Shown here one piece after another: positions 42,711-51,994 of a DNA stretch of 64,000 nt. Within the stretch, counting starts at the first letter, position 1. Each line of letters begins with the position of its first letter. Both the position numbers and the translations under genes were made by a program. The notes beneath the pieces were generated by a model. It was not told where the DNA came from. It ran no database searches and was given only the letters and a program-made list of their open reading frames with translations. Origin of the DNA: JANSYA01 sp965243385 (GTDB lineage: Bacteria; Spirochaetota; Leptospiria; Leptospirales; Leptonemataceae); the NCBI GenBank assembly GCA_965243385.1, contig CBDEUV010000002.1, forward strand, positions 3,472,001 to 3,536,000, given 5' to 3'.

Positions 42711-43829
42711 ATGATTCGTTTATCCAAATCCTGCCTGGACCAGGCCGAAATCGACGCCGTTACGGGCGTACTGCGTCGCGAGTTTCTGGGCATGGGTTCC
42801 GAAGTGAAACAATTTGAGGAACTGCTCGGCGAATACTTCGGGCGTCCCGCTGCTTGCGTTGCGACGGGCACCGCGGCTCTGCACCTGGCCGTCCAGGCCT
42901 GCGGAATCGGAGCGGGAGACGAAGTGATCCTGCCGACCCTGACTTATGTGGCATCGTTTCAGGCCGTCGCCGCAACGGGAGCCCGGCCGGTCGCATGCGA
43001 CGTCGACGAAGCGTCGCTAACTCTTGACCCGCGATCTTTTCAGGAAGCGATCACCGACCGCACGAAGGCCGTGATGCCCGTGCACTACGGCGGCGGCGTG
43101 GGTCGCCTGGACGAGGTTTATGACGTGGCCCGGCAGGCGGGACTGCGAGTGATTGAGGACGCGGCCCACGCTTTCGGCAGCCGCCAGGGCGAAACCCTGG
43201 TCGGAGCCGGCGGGGACGTGGTTTGTTTCAGTTTCGACGGGATTAAGAATATTACCAGCGGCGAAGGCGGCTGCGTGGTCAGCGATGACCAGGCGGTGAT
43301 GGAACGAATTCGAGACGCCCGCCTCTTAGGCGTCCAGCGCGATACGGAGCGTCGTTTCGCGGGCGAGCGCAGCTGGGAATTCGACGTTCAGGCGCAGGGC
43401 TGGCGTTATCATATGAGTAATGTGATGGCGGCGATCGGCATCGAGCAGTTTCACAAACGCGAGGCGTTCGCGCGGCGCAGACAGGAGCTGGCGCGGCGTT
43501 ATGATCGACATTTCGAAGATCAGAACGCGGTCACCATATTGCCGCTCGATTACCAAAGGGTTGTGCCGCACATCTATCCGGTCCGCCTGCGCGAAGGCGA
43601 TCGAGACGCGGTCAAAAAGAAGCTCTTCGACAGCGGCATCGAAACCGGCATTCACTACGCGCTGAATCACCGGCTGGAGTACTTTCGCGCGCCGGAAGGC
43701 ATGCGTTTTCCCGTGGCGGAACGAGCCTATGAGCAATTGCTGACGCTGCCCATGCATCCCGATCTCAGCGACGAAGACGTGGACCTGGTCGCCGCGCGTT
43801 TACTGGAAGTTGCGAGCGACGCCGCCTGA
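42711..43829 (+). CDS. DegT/DnrJ/EryC1/StrS sugar aminotransferase
   Basis: 372 residues. CVATGTAALHLAV, VIEDAAHAFGS and the PLP Lys in SFDGIKNITSGEGGC are present, so it is an aminotransferase and not the RfbH-type 3-dehydrase, which has His at that place. The adjacent rfbFG and RmlC-like genes suggest the substrate is a CDP-4-keto-6-deoxy sugar, giving an amino-deoxy sugar; GDP-4-keto-6-deoxymannose (perosamine) is an alternative because gmd is in the locus. Confidence 0.85.
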   Translation: MIRLSKSCLDQAEIDAVTGVLRREFLGMGSEVKQFEELLGEYFGRPAACVATGTAALHLAVQACGIGAGDEVILPTLTYVASFQAVAATGARPVACDVDEASLTLDPRSFQEAITDRTKAVMPVHYGGGVGRLDEVYDVARQAGLRVIEDAAHAFGSRQGETLVGAGGDVVCFSFDGIKNITSGEGGCVVSDDQAVMERIRDARLLGVQRDTERRFAGERSWEFDVQAQGWRYHMSNVMAAIGIEQFHKREAFARRRQELARRYDRHFEDQNAVTILPLDYQRVVPHIYPVRLREGDRDAVKKKLFDSGIETGIHYALNHRLEYFRAPEGMRFPVAERAYEQLLTLPMHPDLSDEDVDLVAARLLEVASDAA

Positions 43830-43841
43830 CAAAGACCGTTT

Positions 43842-44780
43842 ATGAATCCTCTGGTCAGCGTAATTATCAATTGCTACAACGGCGAAGAGTATCTGCGCGA
43901 AACCCTGGAGTCGTTGGTCGCGCAGAGCTATACGAACTGGGAGCTGATCTTTTGGGACAATCGTTCGACAGATGGGACCGCCGACGTCGTTCGCGAATTT
44001 TCCGATGAGCGCATCCGCTATCATCTCGCGCCGGAACATACCGGATTGGGCGCTGCGCGCAACCTGGCGCTGGAAAAAGCCGCGGGCGACTGGCTGGCAT
44101 TTCTGGACGCGGACGATTTATGGCATCCCGAGAAGCTTGCGGAGCAGGTGCGCTGGTGCCTGGTCGCGACCGAAAACGGGGCGGAGCCGGCACTGTGTTA
44201 TACGCAGTACATGGATTTCCAAAACGAGGCGCCGGATACGTCCGCCTTCGACGCTCCCGGCTCGGTTGAAATCGGCGAGCTGCTGAATCAGAATCTGGCC
44301 AATTACGAGATCGGAATGCTGGCCCTGATGGTCAATCGCCGTCTGATGCGCGAGCGTGGTATTCGTTTCGATCCGCGACTGGCCATGATGGAAGACTATG
44401 ACGTGGCCGTCCGCTTGCTCGCCGCCGGTCCCGCGGTGGCGATTCGAAAAATGCTGTCGTATCGGCGCGATCACGCCGCCAGTCTGAGCTATAAGAGCGT
44501 CGCGATCTGGTTCGCAGAACTTCGTATTCTCGGCGCTTCGTTATTCGAACCACTGCTGGAAAATGCCGGCGGAGGCGAATTCAATCGAGCTGCGCTTCAA
44601 GCGGCTATGCGCCAGGGACGCAAAGCGCTTTATATATATCTGTATCGGCTGGGCCGCAAGGCGCGATTTCCGAAGGCGATCGGCAATCGCTGGCGGGTGC
44701 TGCGCTTCCTGCTGTCCGGGGAAGAAAAGATTCTGACAACGCGCAATCGCATTGCGGTACTGAAAAATCTGTTATTTTAA
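43842..44780 (+). CDS. Family 2 glycosyltransferase
   Basis: 312 residues. GT-A fold: SVIINCYNGEEYLRETLESLVAQSY, WDNRSTDGTADV, GLGAARNLALEKAAGDWLAFLDADDLWHPEKL with the metal-binding DxD. An inverting transferase expected at the cytoplasmic face adding one sugar to the lipid-linked repeat. Donor and acceptor cannot be read. Starts 12 bases after the aminotransferase. Confidence 0.87.
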   Translation: MNPLVSVIINCYNGEEYLRETLESLVAQSYTNWELIFWDNRSTDGTADVVREFSDERIRYHLAPEHTGLGAARNLALEKAAGDWLAFLDADDLWHPEKLAEQVRWCLVATENGAEPALCYTQYMDFQNEAPDTSAFDAPGSVEIGELLNQNLANYEIGMLALMVNRRLMRERGIRFDPRLAMMEDYDVAVRLLAAGPAVAIRKMLSYRRDHAASLSYKSVAIWFAELRILGASLFEPLLENAGGGEFNRAALQAAMRQGRKALYIYLYRLGRKARFPKAIGNRWRVLRFLLSGEEKILTTRNRIAVLKNLLF

Positions 44781-44801
44781 TATCTATTCGGGAGGAGCAT
44801 T

Positions 44802-45758
44802 ATGAACAAAGAAGCGAAAATTTATGTGGCCGGTCACCGGGGCCTGGTCGGATCGGCGCTGGTGCGCGTACTCGGCGAACAGGGTTACGATAAGCTTATC
44901 GTGCGTACGCATTCCGAAATGGATCTCCAGAATCAGGAACAGGTAATCCGCTTCTTCGAAAACGAAGAGCCCGAATATGTTTTTCTGGCCGCGGCGATGG
45001 TCGGCGGGATTCACGCGAATAATCATTATCCCGCGGATTTTATTTATAACAATCTGCAAATTCAGAACAACGTGATCGAAGCCTGCCACCGATTCGGAGT
45101 CAAGAAGCTGGTATTTCTGGGTTCTTCCTGCATTTATCCGAAGTTCGCGAATCAGCCGATCAGCGAAGATGAGTTGCTCGCCGGGAAGCTGGAACCCACG
45201 AATGAGCCTTATGCGATCGCCAAGATCGCCGGAATCACTATGTGTCAGAGTTATAACCGGCAGCACGCTACGAATTATATTTCGGTTATGCCGACGAACC
45301 TCTATGGGCCGAACGACAACTATCATCCCGAGAATTCGCATGTACTGCCGGCGCTGATTCGCCGCTTTCACGCGGCCCGTCTGGAAGAAGCGCCCGAAGT
45401 GGTCGTCTGGGGCACCGGCCGGCCGCTGCGCGAATTTCTGTATTCGGACGATCTGGCGCGGGCGTGCGTCTTTTTGATGAACAACTACGACGTGAGAGGC
45501 GACCCCGGCGGAGGGCAGATCATTAATGTCGGTTCCGGAACCGAAGTTACCATTAAAGAGCTGGCGGAAACTGTCGCGGAAGTCGTGGGTTATGCCGGCA
45601 AAGTGGTATTCGATGTATCGCGGCCGGACGGAACGCCGCGCAAATTGCTCGACTCATCGCGTTTGCATAAGCTCGGCTGGCGTCATCAGGTGAATTTGAA
45701 AGACGGAATCCGGCTGGCGTACGAAGACTTCATCGCCAATCACGTTACGATCGGCTGA
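44802..45758 (+). CDS. fcl: GDP-L-fucose synthase
   Basis: 318 residues with a strong ribosome site (GGGAGGAG). Motifs: VAGHRGLVGSALVRVL, AAAMVGGIHANNHYPADFIYNN, FLGSSCIYPKFANQPI, active-site YAIAK and PTNLYGPNDNYHPENSHVLPALIRRFH, all specific to Fcl/WcaG. It turns GDP-4-keto-6-deoxymannose from Gmd into GDP-L-fucose by epimerisation and reduction. Confidence 0.94.
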   Translation: MNKEAKIYVAGHRGLVGSALVRVLGEQGYDKLIVRTHSEMDLQNQEQVIRFFENEEPEYVFLAAAMVGGIHANNHYPADFIYNNLQIQNNVIEACHRFGVKKLVFLGSSCIYPKFANQPISEDELLAGKLEPTNEPYAIAKIAGITMCQSYNRQHATNYISVMPTNLYGPNDNYHPENSHVLPALIRRFHAARLEEAPEVVVWGTGRPLREFLYSDDLARACVFLMNNYDVRGDPGGGQIINVGSGTEVTIKELAETVAEVVGYAGKVVFDVSRPDGTPRKLLDSSRLHKLGWRHQVNLKDGIRLAYEDFIANHVTIG

Positions 45759-47141
45759 ATGCGAACAGGAAACTCAGCGCGGCGCATCGCCCAGATCAGT
45801 ACCGCGGATGTCGGCGGCGGAGCGGAGCGGGTCGCGATGGATCTGCATCGCGAATTCCGGCGGGCGTCGCAAAGCGGCGCGATGGATGTCGAAGCGACGG
45901 TTGTAGTCGGCTGGAAGCGCAGTCAGGATCCGGAGATTTATGAAATCCCGCCCGACGAGTCCGCGAATGCCTGGCAGAAAATGTGGCTCGCAATCGCCGG
46001 GCGCATACCGGCCGCGACTCCGGCCCGCCATATACGCGAAAAGCTGGCGTATTTTCCGCGCTGGTTTGACGACCTTCGCGGCCATGAATGCTTTCGGTTC
46101 GCCGCCAGCCGCGACATCGTCGGGAGACTGCCGAATCCTCCGGATATATTGCATGCCCACAATCTACACGGGCGTTATTTCGATCTGAGCGCGTTGCCCG
46201 ATTACAGCGCCCGCTTGCCTTTCCTGATTACTGCGCACGACGCCTGGCTGCTGGCGGGGCACTGCGCGCACAGCTTCGATTGCGAACGCTGGCTTTCGGG
46301 CTGCGGCGATTGTCCGTATCTCGATACCTACCCGGCGTTGCGGCGCGACGCCACTGCCTTCAACTGGAAGCGCAAGCGGGCGATCTTCCGGCGAAGCCGA
46401 CTTTATATTACAGCGCCCTCGCAATGGTTGCTGGATAAATTCTCCGCCTCCCCCTTCGGAGAATTTCTGAAGCTGCAAAGACCGGTGCCGAACGGCGTGG
46501 ATTTGAGCGTCTATCGCCCCGCGAAAGATCGTCAGGCGCTTCGCCGGCGGCTGGGCATTTCGGCGGATTCTTTCGTTGCGATGTTCGCCGCGAATGGAAT
46601 TCGCAACAATCCCTGGAAAGACTGGCGCACTCTCCTGCAGGCTATCCAAGTACTCGGGACGCGGGTTCCGGAAGACCGCGAACTGATCTTTCTGGCTCTG
46701 GGCGAAGCCGCGCCCGAAGAACGGACCGAGCGCATCGGACGGAGTCTGGTGCGATTCCTCCCGTTTGACCCGAATCCATCAGGGGTGGCGGATTGGTACG
46801 CCGCCTCCGATGTTTACGTGCACGCGACCCGGGCGGATACCTTTCCTCTGGTGGTTCTGGAAGCGCTCGCTTCGGGTTTGCCGGTGATCGGCACCGCCAT
46901 CGGCGGAATACCCGAACAGCTAACGGAAAATCAAAACGGATTTCTGGTGGCGCAGGGCGACAGCGAAGCGATTGTGGATCGAGTCCTGAAGCTGATGAAT
47001 CAGCCGGAGATGAGAACAAGCTACGCAGAGAACGCGCGCCGTACGGCCGAGACGAGATTTTCGCTCCAGATTATGGCGAAAGAATACCTGGCTATGTACG
47101 ATGAAATCGCTGCGGACCACGCAGCCGCGATGGCTGACTGA
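45759..47141 (+). CDS. Family 4 (GT-B) glycosyltransferase
   Basis: 460 residues, starting directly after the fcl stop. N-terminal ISTADVGGGAERVAMDLHREF; a Cys-rich insert HCAHSFDCERWLSGCGDCPY seen in some GT4 enzymes; C-terminal AASDVYVHATRADTFPLVVLEALASGLPVIGTAIGGIPE with the E-x7-E-like donor site. The fucosyl or another sugar donor is possible, given fcl upstream; not determined. Confidence 0.87.
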   Translation: MRTGNSARRIAQISTADVGGGAERVAMDLHREFRRASQSGAMDVEATVVVGWKRSQDPEIYEIPPDESANAWQKMWLAIAGRIPAATPARHIREKLAYFPRWFDDLRGHECFRFAASRDIVGRLPNPPDILHAHNLHGRYFDLSALPDYSARLPFLITAHDAWLLAGHCAHSFDCERWLSGCGDCPYLDTYPALRRDATAFNWKRKRAIFRRSRLYITAPSQWLLDKFSASPFGEFLKLQRPVPNGVDLSVYRPAKDRQALRRRLGISADSFVAMFAANGIRNNPWKDWRTLLQAIQVLGTRVPEDRELIFLALGEAAPEERTERIGRSLVRFLPFDPNPSGVADWYAASDVYVHATRADTFPLVVLEALASGLPVIGTAIGGIPEQLTENQNGFLVAQGDSEAIVDRVLKLMNQPEMRTSYAENARRTAETRFSLQIMAKEYLAMYDEIAADHAAAMAD

Positions 47142-47147
47142 ACGCCC

Positions 47148-48101
47148 ATGCAATCCGCGCCCTATCTTTCCATCATTACACCTTCGTTCAATCAGGGGGC
47201 CTTCATCGCCCGGACCCTCGAATCGATTATCCAACAGCCCGGCGACTTCGGCGTCGAACTCATCGTCATGGACGGCGGTTCCACGGACAATACCGTCGAG
47301 ATCCTCAAAGCTTACGAAGCCGCGCTGATTCCGGGCGGCGAACGTTACAAAAAAAACCTGGAGTTTCGCTGGGTGTCAGAGAAAGACCGGGGCCAGAGCG
47401 ACGCCTTGAATAAAGGCTTTCGTCAGGCCCGGGGCGAGATCGTCGCGTGGCTTAATTCCGACGATTATTATTTTAAGGACGTCTTCACCAACGTGGAGCG
47501 GGCGTTTCGCGAACACCCCGACCACGACGTCGTCTTTGGCGATTCCATCGCCGTCGATATTCACGGCCAGGAGCTGTGGCGCCAGCACCCTGAACAACCG
47601 TCGGTTTATCGTTTGCTTTACATCGATTCCTTTCCCCAGCCGTCGGTTTTCTTTCGCCGCCGCTTGTTCGAGCGGACGGGGTACGTCGACGAAGAATTGC
47701 ACTATACCATGGATGCGGAGTTGTGGGCGCGCTTCGTCATCGCGGGCGCGAAATTCAAATCTCTGGATCAATATCTCTCCGCCCAGCTCTATCATGTGGA
47801 GTCGAAGAGCATGCAGGGAACGAATATGTTCGAATCGTTCCGGCCTGAGATTAAGCGGCTGCGTAAGAAATATCGTCCGCATATGGGGCCGTACGTTATG
47901 CTGTACGAACTCAAGCGGCATGTGATGAAGCCGGTCGCCTTCGTCTGGGACAAGCTGCCGGGATCTTTGAAGACTGCCGTAAGAATGGCTTTGGGGGCTG
48001 ACCGTACATCGCGAAGCGCCCTCGAAGCTCAGCGTATCGAGGAGGTCGTCATCAGTTCGCGCTTTCTCGAACCGATCCAGGCAACGTCGGAGAAAACATG
48101 A
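47148..48101 (+). CDS. Family 2 glycosyltransferase
   Basis: 317 residues. SIITPSFNQGAFIARTLESII, VMDGGSTDNTVEILKAY, KDRGQSDALNKGFRQARGEIVAWLNSDDYY with the DxD-equivalent NSDD, and FPQPSVFFRRRLFERTGYVDEELHYTMDAELWARF, a pattern common in O-antigen transferases. Overlaps the next gene by ATGA. Confidence 0.87.
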   Translation: MQSAPYLSIITPSFNQGAFIARTLESIIQQPGDFGVELIVMDGGSTDNTVEILKAYEAALIPGGERYKKNLEFRWVSEKDRGQSDALNKGFRQARGEIVAWLNSDDYYFKDVFTNVERAFREHPDHDVVFGDSIAVDIHGQELWRQHPEQPSVYRLLYIDSFPQPSVFFRRRLFERTGYVDEELHYTMDAELWARFVIAGAKFKSLDQYLSAQLYHVESKSMQGTNMFESFRPEIKRLRKKYRPHMGPYVMLYELKRHVMKPVAFVWDKLPGSLKTAVRMALGADRTSRSALEAQRIEEVVISSRFLEPIQATSEKT

Positions 48102-49321
48102 TACTAGAAAATGCACGAATTCGGAGACTGCTTCTGGACGCGGCTATCGTCGCGCCGTTTATTGTAATCCTGTGCCTGGTGCTCTGGTCCGAGCCGCGTA
48201 TGCCGGTGAATGACCAGGTTTTCATCAACTACGAATTGAGCTTTGAGAATTACCCGCACTTCGGCGGAACTCTGAGCAGCAAACTACTCGTGGGCTTCGT
48301 AAAAAAATTCGCGCCCGTCTCCGCCGAGTATCTCGATGCGTATATCCGATCTGTCTTCGGAGCGCTCTTTTTGATTGCGACGCTGATTCTGGGGCGCGTG
48401 CTTGGATTGCGAAATCGCTATCTGGTTTTGCTTCTGGCTCTGTTGGTCTTTTCGCGTTTTCCGCTCATCTGGTTGACCACGGAGATTACGACCGGGATTT
48501 TTCTGCTGGCGTTCTTTGCAGCGGCGATCGCCCTGCCTTCGAAAGTACCGGCCGGGGTGCTGCTCGCCTGTTGCGCTCTGGCGAAACCAAATTCGATCGC
48601 CCTGGGTTTTCTCCTGCTTGGCTATCTAATCGTATTCGAGTGGCGTAACCGAAAACTCGGGTTGCCGTTTGCTGCGGCTTTCCTGGGGACGATGCTAATT
48701 CTGAATTTACCCGGTTATGTCAGTCGGGGATTTTCAGAGCACTTTTCTCTCAGTCAGACCGAGGTGGCTTTCGGGCAGCATTACGGAGCGCTGGTACATG
48801 CTCATCAGGGCGATCCCGAAGCCCCGAATCCCTGGAACGATTACGAATACTACACAAAGACGATCTTTCCGGGCGCAGACAACATCTTGGAGATCGCTCT
48901 CAAGCATCCTTCGAAATATTCGGACTTCGTACTGCTGAGCACCTGGAACGGTATTAAGAATTTTTTGAGAGGCTTTTCGCTTCTGGCGCTACCGTTCTTT
49001 TTCGCGGTCTTTTGCATATTGCGGAACGGCGTCGGCCGAACGAATTTTTTTGAACGTGCGTCGCTCGCGTCGCTGGCCGGCGTTCTGCCGTTGATCTTAT
49101 TGGCGTACCCGCATATCCGCCATCTCACGCGATACTCCGCATTGTTTTTTCTGGTCGTTGTGGCTTTCATCGACGATGAGCGCTTTCGGAAACGAGACCG
49201 AACACCGTACTCGGCGGGGCGCTACTCACGGTTGCGTACTACGCCGTGCGTTTCGCGCGCGACATCGCTCAATTGGATTCGATTCCGACCTATTGGTATC
49301 CGGAATGAATCGACAGCGTAG
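48098..49321 (+). CDS. Polytopic membrane protein (GT39/GT83-like), frameshifted near 3' end
   Basis: 407 residues in the intact frame, about ten hydrophobic segments (from LLLDAAIVAPFIVILCLVLW). It looks like a polyprenol-sugar-using transferase or a polymerase, but no signature is decisive. The last 40 residues are Arg/Ser-rich and unlike a membrane protein. In the frame one base back, 49203-49308 encodes a convincing end (NTVLGGALLTVAYYAVRFAR, then DIAQLDSIPTYWYPE and a stop). A one-base deletion between about 49176 and 49205, or a sequencing error, is the simplest explanation. Confidence 0.7.
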   Translation: MILENARIRRLLLDAAIVAPFIVILCLVLWSEPRMPVNDQVFINYELSFENYPHFGGTLSSKLLVGFVKKFAPVSAEYLDAYIRSVFGALFLIATLILGRVLGLRNRYLVLLLALLVFSRFPLIWLTTEITTGIFLLAFFAAAIALPSKVPAGVLLACCALAKPNSIALGFLLLGYLIVFEWRNRKLGLPFAAAFLGTMLILNLPGYVSRGFSEHFSLSQTEVAFGQHYGALVHAHQGDPEAPNPWNDYEYYTKTIFPGADNILEIALKHPSKYSDFVLLSTWNGIKNFLRGFSLLALPFFFAVFCILRNGVGRTNFFERASLASLAGVLPLILLAYPHIRHLTRYSALFFLVVVAFIDDERFRKRDRTPYSAGRYSRLRTTPCVSRATSLNWIRFRPIGIRNESTA

Positions 49322-49386
49322 AGCGTCGAAGCGTGAAACCGAAGGATCGGGAACGTTCCGAAGCTTCGTAAAAAAGAGCTATAGAT

Positions 49387-50334
49387 TTGAACGATAAGAA
49401 AGCATTCGATGTCCCCGTCCTGCTGATAGTTTTCAACCGGGCCGATACCACCGAACGATTATTGCAGGCCCTCGCAGAAATTCGGCCGGCGCGTCTCTTC
49501 GTTTCGGCGGACGGAGCGCGCACGAATCGAGCCGGCGAAGCGGAATTGTGCGAGCAGGTGCGGTCCCTCATCGAATCAAAGATCAACTGGCCGTGCGAAG
49601 TCCGGAAAAAATTCAACGATCGCAATTTAGGCTGCCGGGTCGCCGTTAGTTCGGCCATCGATTGGTTTTTCAGCGAAGTGGAAGAAGGCATCATACTCGA
49701 AGACGATACGCTTCCGGATCCGAGCTTTTTCCCATACTGCCGGGAGTTGTTGGAGCGGTACCGCGAAGACCAGCGGGTACATATGATCTCCGGAGATAAT
49801 TTTCAGGAAGGCGTCCGGCGTTCCGAAGACAGTTATTATTTCTCGAATTTCGCGCATATATGGGGTTGGGCCAGCTGGCGCCGGGCCTGGCGCGATTATG
49901 ACGTAGACAGTAAAGCCTGGCCGGATTTTTTACAGAACGCCCGGCTCAAGAATTTCGTGCAGAGTTTTCGCGGACGTGTTTTCTGGGAGGGCTTTCTGGA
50001 AAGCGTCTATACGAAACGCGCCGATACCTGGGACGCTCAGTGGGCCTTCACCGCCTGGCTCCAGGACCGGGTTTGCATTTTGCCGGCCGTGAACCTGGTT
50101 TCGAATATCGGTTTCGGCGCGACGGCGACCCACACGACCCACGACAGTCCCTTCGCGAATCTGCCGCGTCACGAGCTTGCATTTCCTTTGCGTCATCCCG
50201 AAAAAATCCAGGTGCATGCGGAAGCGGATCGCTTCACGGAAGAACGCATGTTTCGAGCGGGTCTTAAGTCGATCTTAAAATTCTTATGGAGTCGCGTGCC
50301 GCCGGGTAGTCGCTCCTTTCGGGGTATTACATGA
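49387..50334 (+). CDS. GT-A glycosyltransferase, HlpA-like
   Basis: 315 residues from a TTG at 49387. FDVPVLLIVFNRADTTERLLQAL, RLFVSADGAR, NLGCRVAVSSAIDWFFSEVEEGIILEDDTLPDPSFF and WGWASWRRAWRDYD follow the nucleotide-diphospho-sugar transferase group sometimes called haemolysin HlpA-like in O-antigen clusters. The real role is sugar transfer. ATGA overlap with the next gene. Confidence 0.8.
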   Translation: MNDKKAFDVPVLLIVFNRADTTERLLQALAEIRPARLFVSADGARTNRAGEAELCEQVRSLIESKINWPCEVRKKFNDRNLGCRVAVSSAIDWFFSEVEEGIILEDDTLPDPSFFPYCRELLERYREDQRVHMISGDNFQEGVRRSEDSYYFSNFAHIWGWASWRRAWRDYDVDSKAWPDFLQNARLKNFVQSFRGRVFWEGFLESVYTKRADTWDAQWAFTAWLQDRVCILPAVNLVSNIGFGATATHTTHDSPFANLPRHELAFPLRHPEKIQVHAEADRFTEERMFRAGLKSILKFLWSRVPPGSRSFRGIT

Positions 50335-51110
50335 ACTGCAAAGTCTGCGATACCGAAAGTCGACCGTTCGCCAGCGCGAAAGTGCTGCGCAAGTACGACG
50401 TCGAGTACTTTCAGTGCCCGCGTTGCCGTTTCGTGCAAACCGAAGACCCGTACTGGTTGGCGGAAGCCTATTCCAGCGAAATTCACAGTCAGGATATGGG
50501 TATGCCCAGTCGGAATGTGTATCTGGCGACGGTCTCGGTTTCGATTATCTCGATGCTTTTCGGAGGCCGGGGACGCTATCTGGATTACGGCGGCGGCTAT
50601 GGAATGTACGTGCGATTGATGAGGGATCGCGGCTTCGATTTCAGCTGGTATGATGCTCACAGTGAGAATCTTTTTGCGCAGGGTTTCGCGGGCGATCTCC
50701 AGCAAAAGTACGATCTGATCACCTCTTTTGAAATGTTCGAACACCTGCAGGATCCGGTCGCAGAAATCGAGCGCATGTTTCAGCTCGCCCCGACGCTGTT
50801 TTTTTCGACGGAACTCCTGCCGGAGAATAACCCGACTCCGGCCGAATGGTGGTACTATAATCCCGATCATGGTCAGCATATTTCCGTCTTCTCGTCGGAA
50901 GCATTGCAGATACTGGCCGAACGATTCGGCGTGCGGGTGTATTCGGACGGAATGCTGCATCTGTTTTCTCCCGAAAGGCTGAGCCCGATCCGATTTCGAA
51001 TCGCAGCCCGCTATCGCTTCGCATTGATCTATGCCGCGTTTTCGCGCCGGCCGGGATTGCTCGCGTCGGATTTCGCGGCCGTGCACGGAGCGAAGGGCGG
51101 TCACGACTGA
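50331..51110 (+). CDS. SAM methyltransferase with N-terminal zinc-ribbon-like motif
   Basis: 259 residues. CKVC at residues 3-6 and CPRC near residue 28 form a probable zinc site as in sugar C-methyltransferases. Motif I is YLDYGGGYGMYVRLM near residue 80, then FEMFEHLQDPVAEIERMF. Substrate unknown. It overlaps the upstream transferase by four bases. Confidence 0.8.
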   Translation: MNCKVCDTESRPFASAKVLRKYDVEYFQCPRCRFVQTEDPYWLAEAYSSEIHSQDMGMPSRNVYLATVSVSIISMLFGGRGRYLDYGGGYGMYVRLMRDRGFDFSWYDAHSENLFAQGFAGDLQQKYDLITSFEMFEHLQDPVAEIERMFQLAPTLFFSTELLPENNPTPAEWWYYNPDHGQHISVFSSEALQILAERFGVRVYSDGMLHLFSPERLSPIRFRIAARYRFALIYAAFSRRPGLLASDFAAVHGAKGGHD

Positions 51111-51134
51111 GCCGTCTGCCATGGAGGAAGCGAA

Positions 51135-51929
51135 ATGCTAAGAAGAATCGCGCGTAAACTACTCGGACGTAAACCCGCGCCCGCATCTCACGCCGGCGAA
51201 GAGCGGGTCATACAATCTTTGCTTCCCGATATTTCCAGCGCGCCCCGCTATTGCGTCGATATCGCGGCTTCGGACGGGCTCACGCAATCGAATACCTACG
51301 ATCTGTTGAAGCAGGGTTGGGCCGGACTGGCGGTGGAGTTGAATCCTCGCCTGTTCAGGGACCTCGCCCGCAACTACGAAAGCTTCGAAGAGGTAGGGCT
51401 GGCCCGGGTCCGGGTGGAGCCTTCGAATATCGTCGAGATTCTCGGAGCGCACGCGGCGCCGAAAGATTTCGGGTTCCTGAACCTGGATATCGACAGTTAC
51501 GATTATTTCGTACTCGATCAGCTTCTGGGCAAGTACAGGCCGGGGCTGATCTGCACCGAAATCAACGAGAAGATTCCGCCTCCCATTCGCTTTACCGTTC
51601 TGTATACGCCGGAGCATTACTGGAAAGGCGATCATTTTTACGGGCAAAGCCTTTCACAGCTCTATACGCTCTGCGAAAAGTACGACTATGCGCTGGTGGA
51701 ATTGCATTACAATAACGCGTTCTTAATGCCGCGCGAGAATAAACCGCGTCGCGATCTCCAACCGGAAGAGGCGTACGAAGCGGGCTATCGTTCGCGGACG
51801 GATCGACACCAGCTCTTTCCCTGGAATGCGGATATGGAAGATCTACAAAATATGAACCCGGAAGCGGCCGTGACGCAAATCAAGCAGCGCTTCGCGGCCT
51901 ATGAAAAAAATTTTTTGTGTGAAGTCTGA
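51135..51929 (+). CDS. FkbM-like methyltransferase-fold protein
   Basis: 264 residues with a strong GGAGG site. The Rossmann-type core contains YCVDIAASDGLTQSNTYDLLKQGWAGLAVELNPRLF and GFLNLDIDSYDYFVLDQLL, an arrangement like FkbM-family methyltransferases. The canonical glycine-rich SAM loop is weak, so a binding or regulatory role is possible. The setting suggests glycan methylation. Confidence 0.55.
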   Translation: MLRRIARKLLGRKPAPASHAGEERVIQSLLPDISSAPRYCVDIAASDGLTQSNTYDLLKQGWAGLAVELNPRLFRDLARNYESFEEVGLARVRVEPSNIVEILGAHAAPKDFGFLNLDIDSYDYFVLDQLLGKYRPGLICTEINEKIPPPIRFTVLYTPEHYWKGDHFYGQSLSQLYTLCEKYDYALVELHYNNAFLMPRENKPRRDLQPEEAYEAGYRSRTDRHQLFPWNADMEDLQNMNPEAAVTQIKQRFAAYEKNFLCEV

Positions 51930-51994
51930 GAAATGTCCGGAAACGAAGACATAAAACGGATCTCTGAGTCCGATTCATACGAAAGCGAGACCAA

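Noticed and set aside
42711..43829. RfbH-type 3-dehydrase for dideoxyhexose synthesis
   Set aside because: The PLP position holds Lys (GIKNITSGEGG), as in aminotransferases; RfbH has His there.
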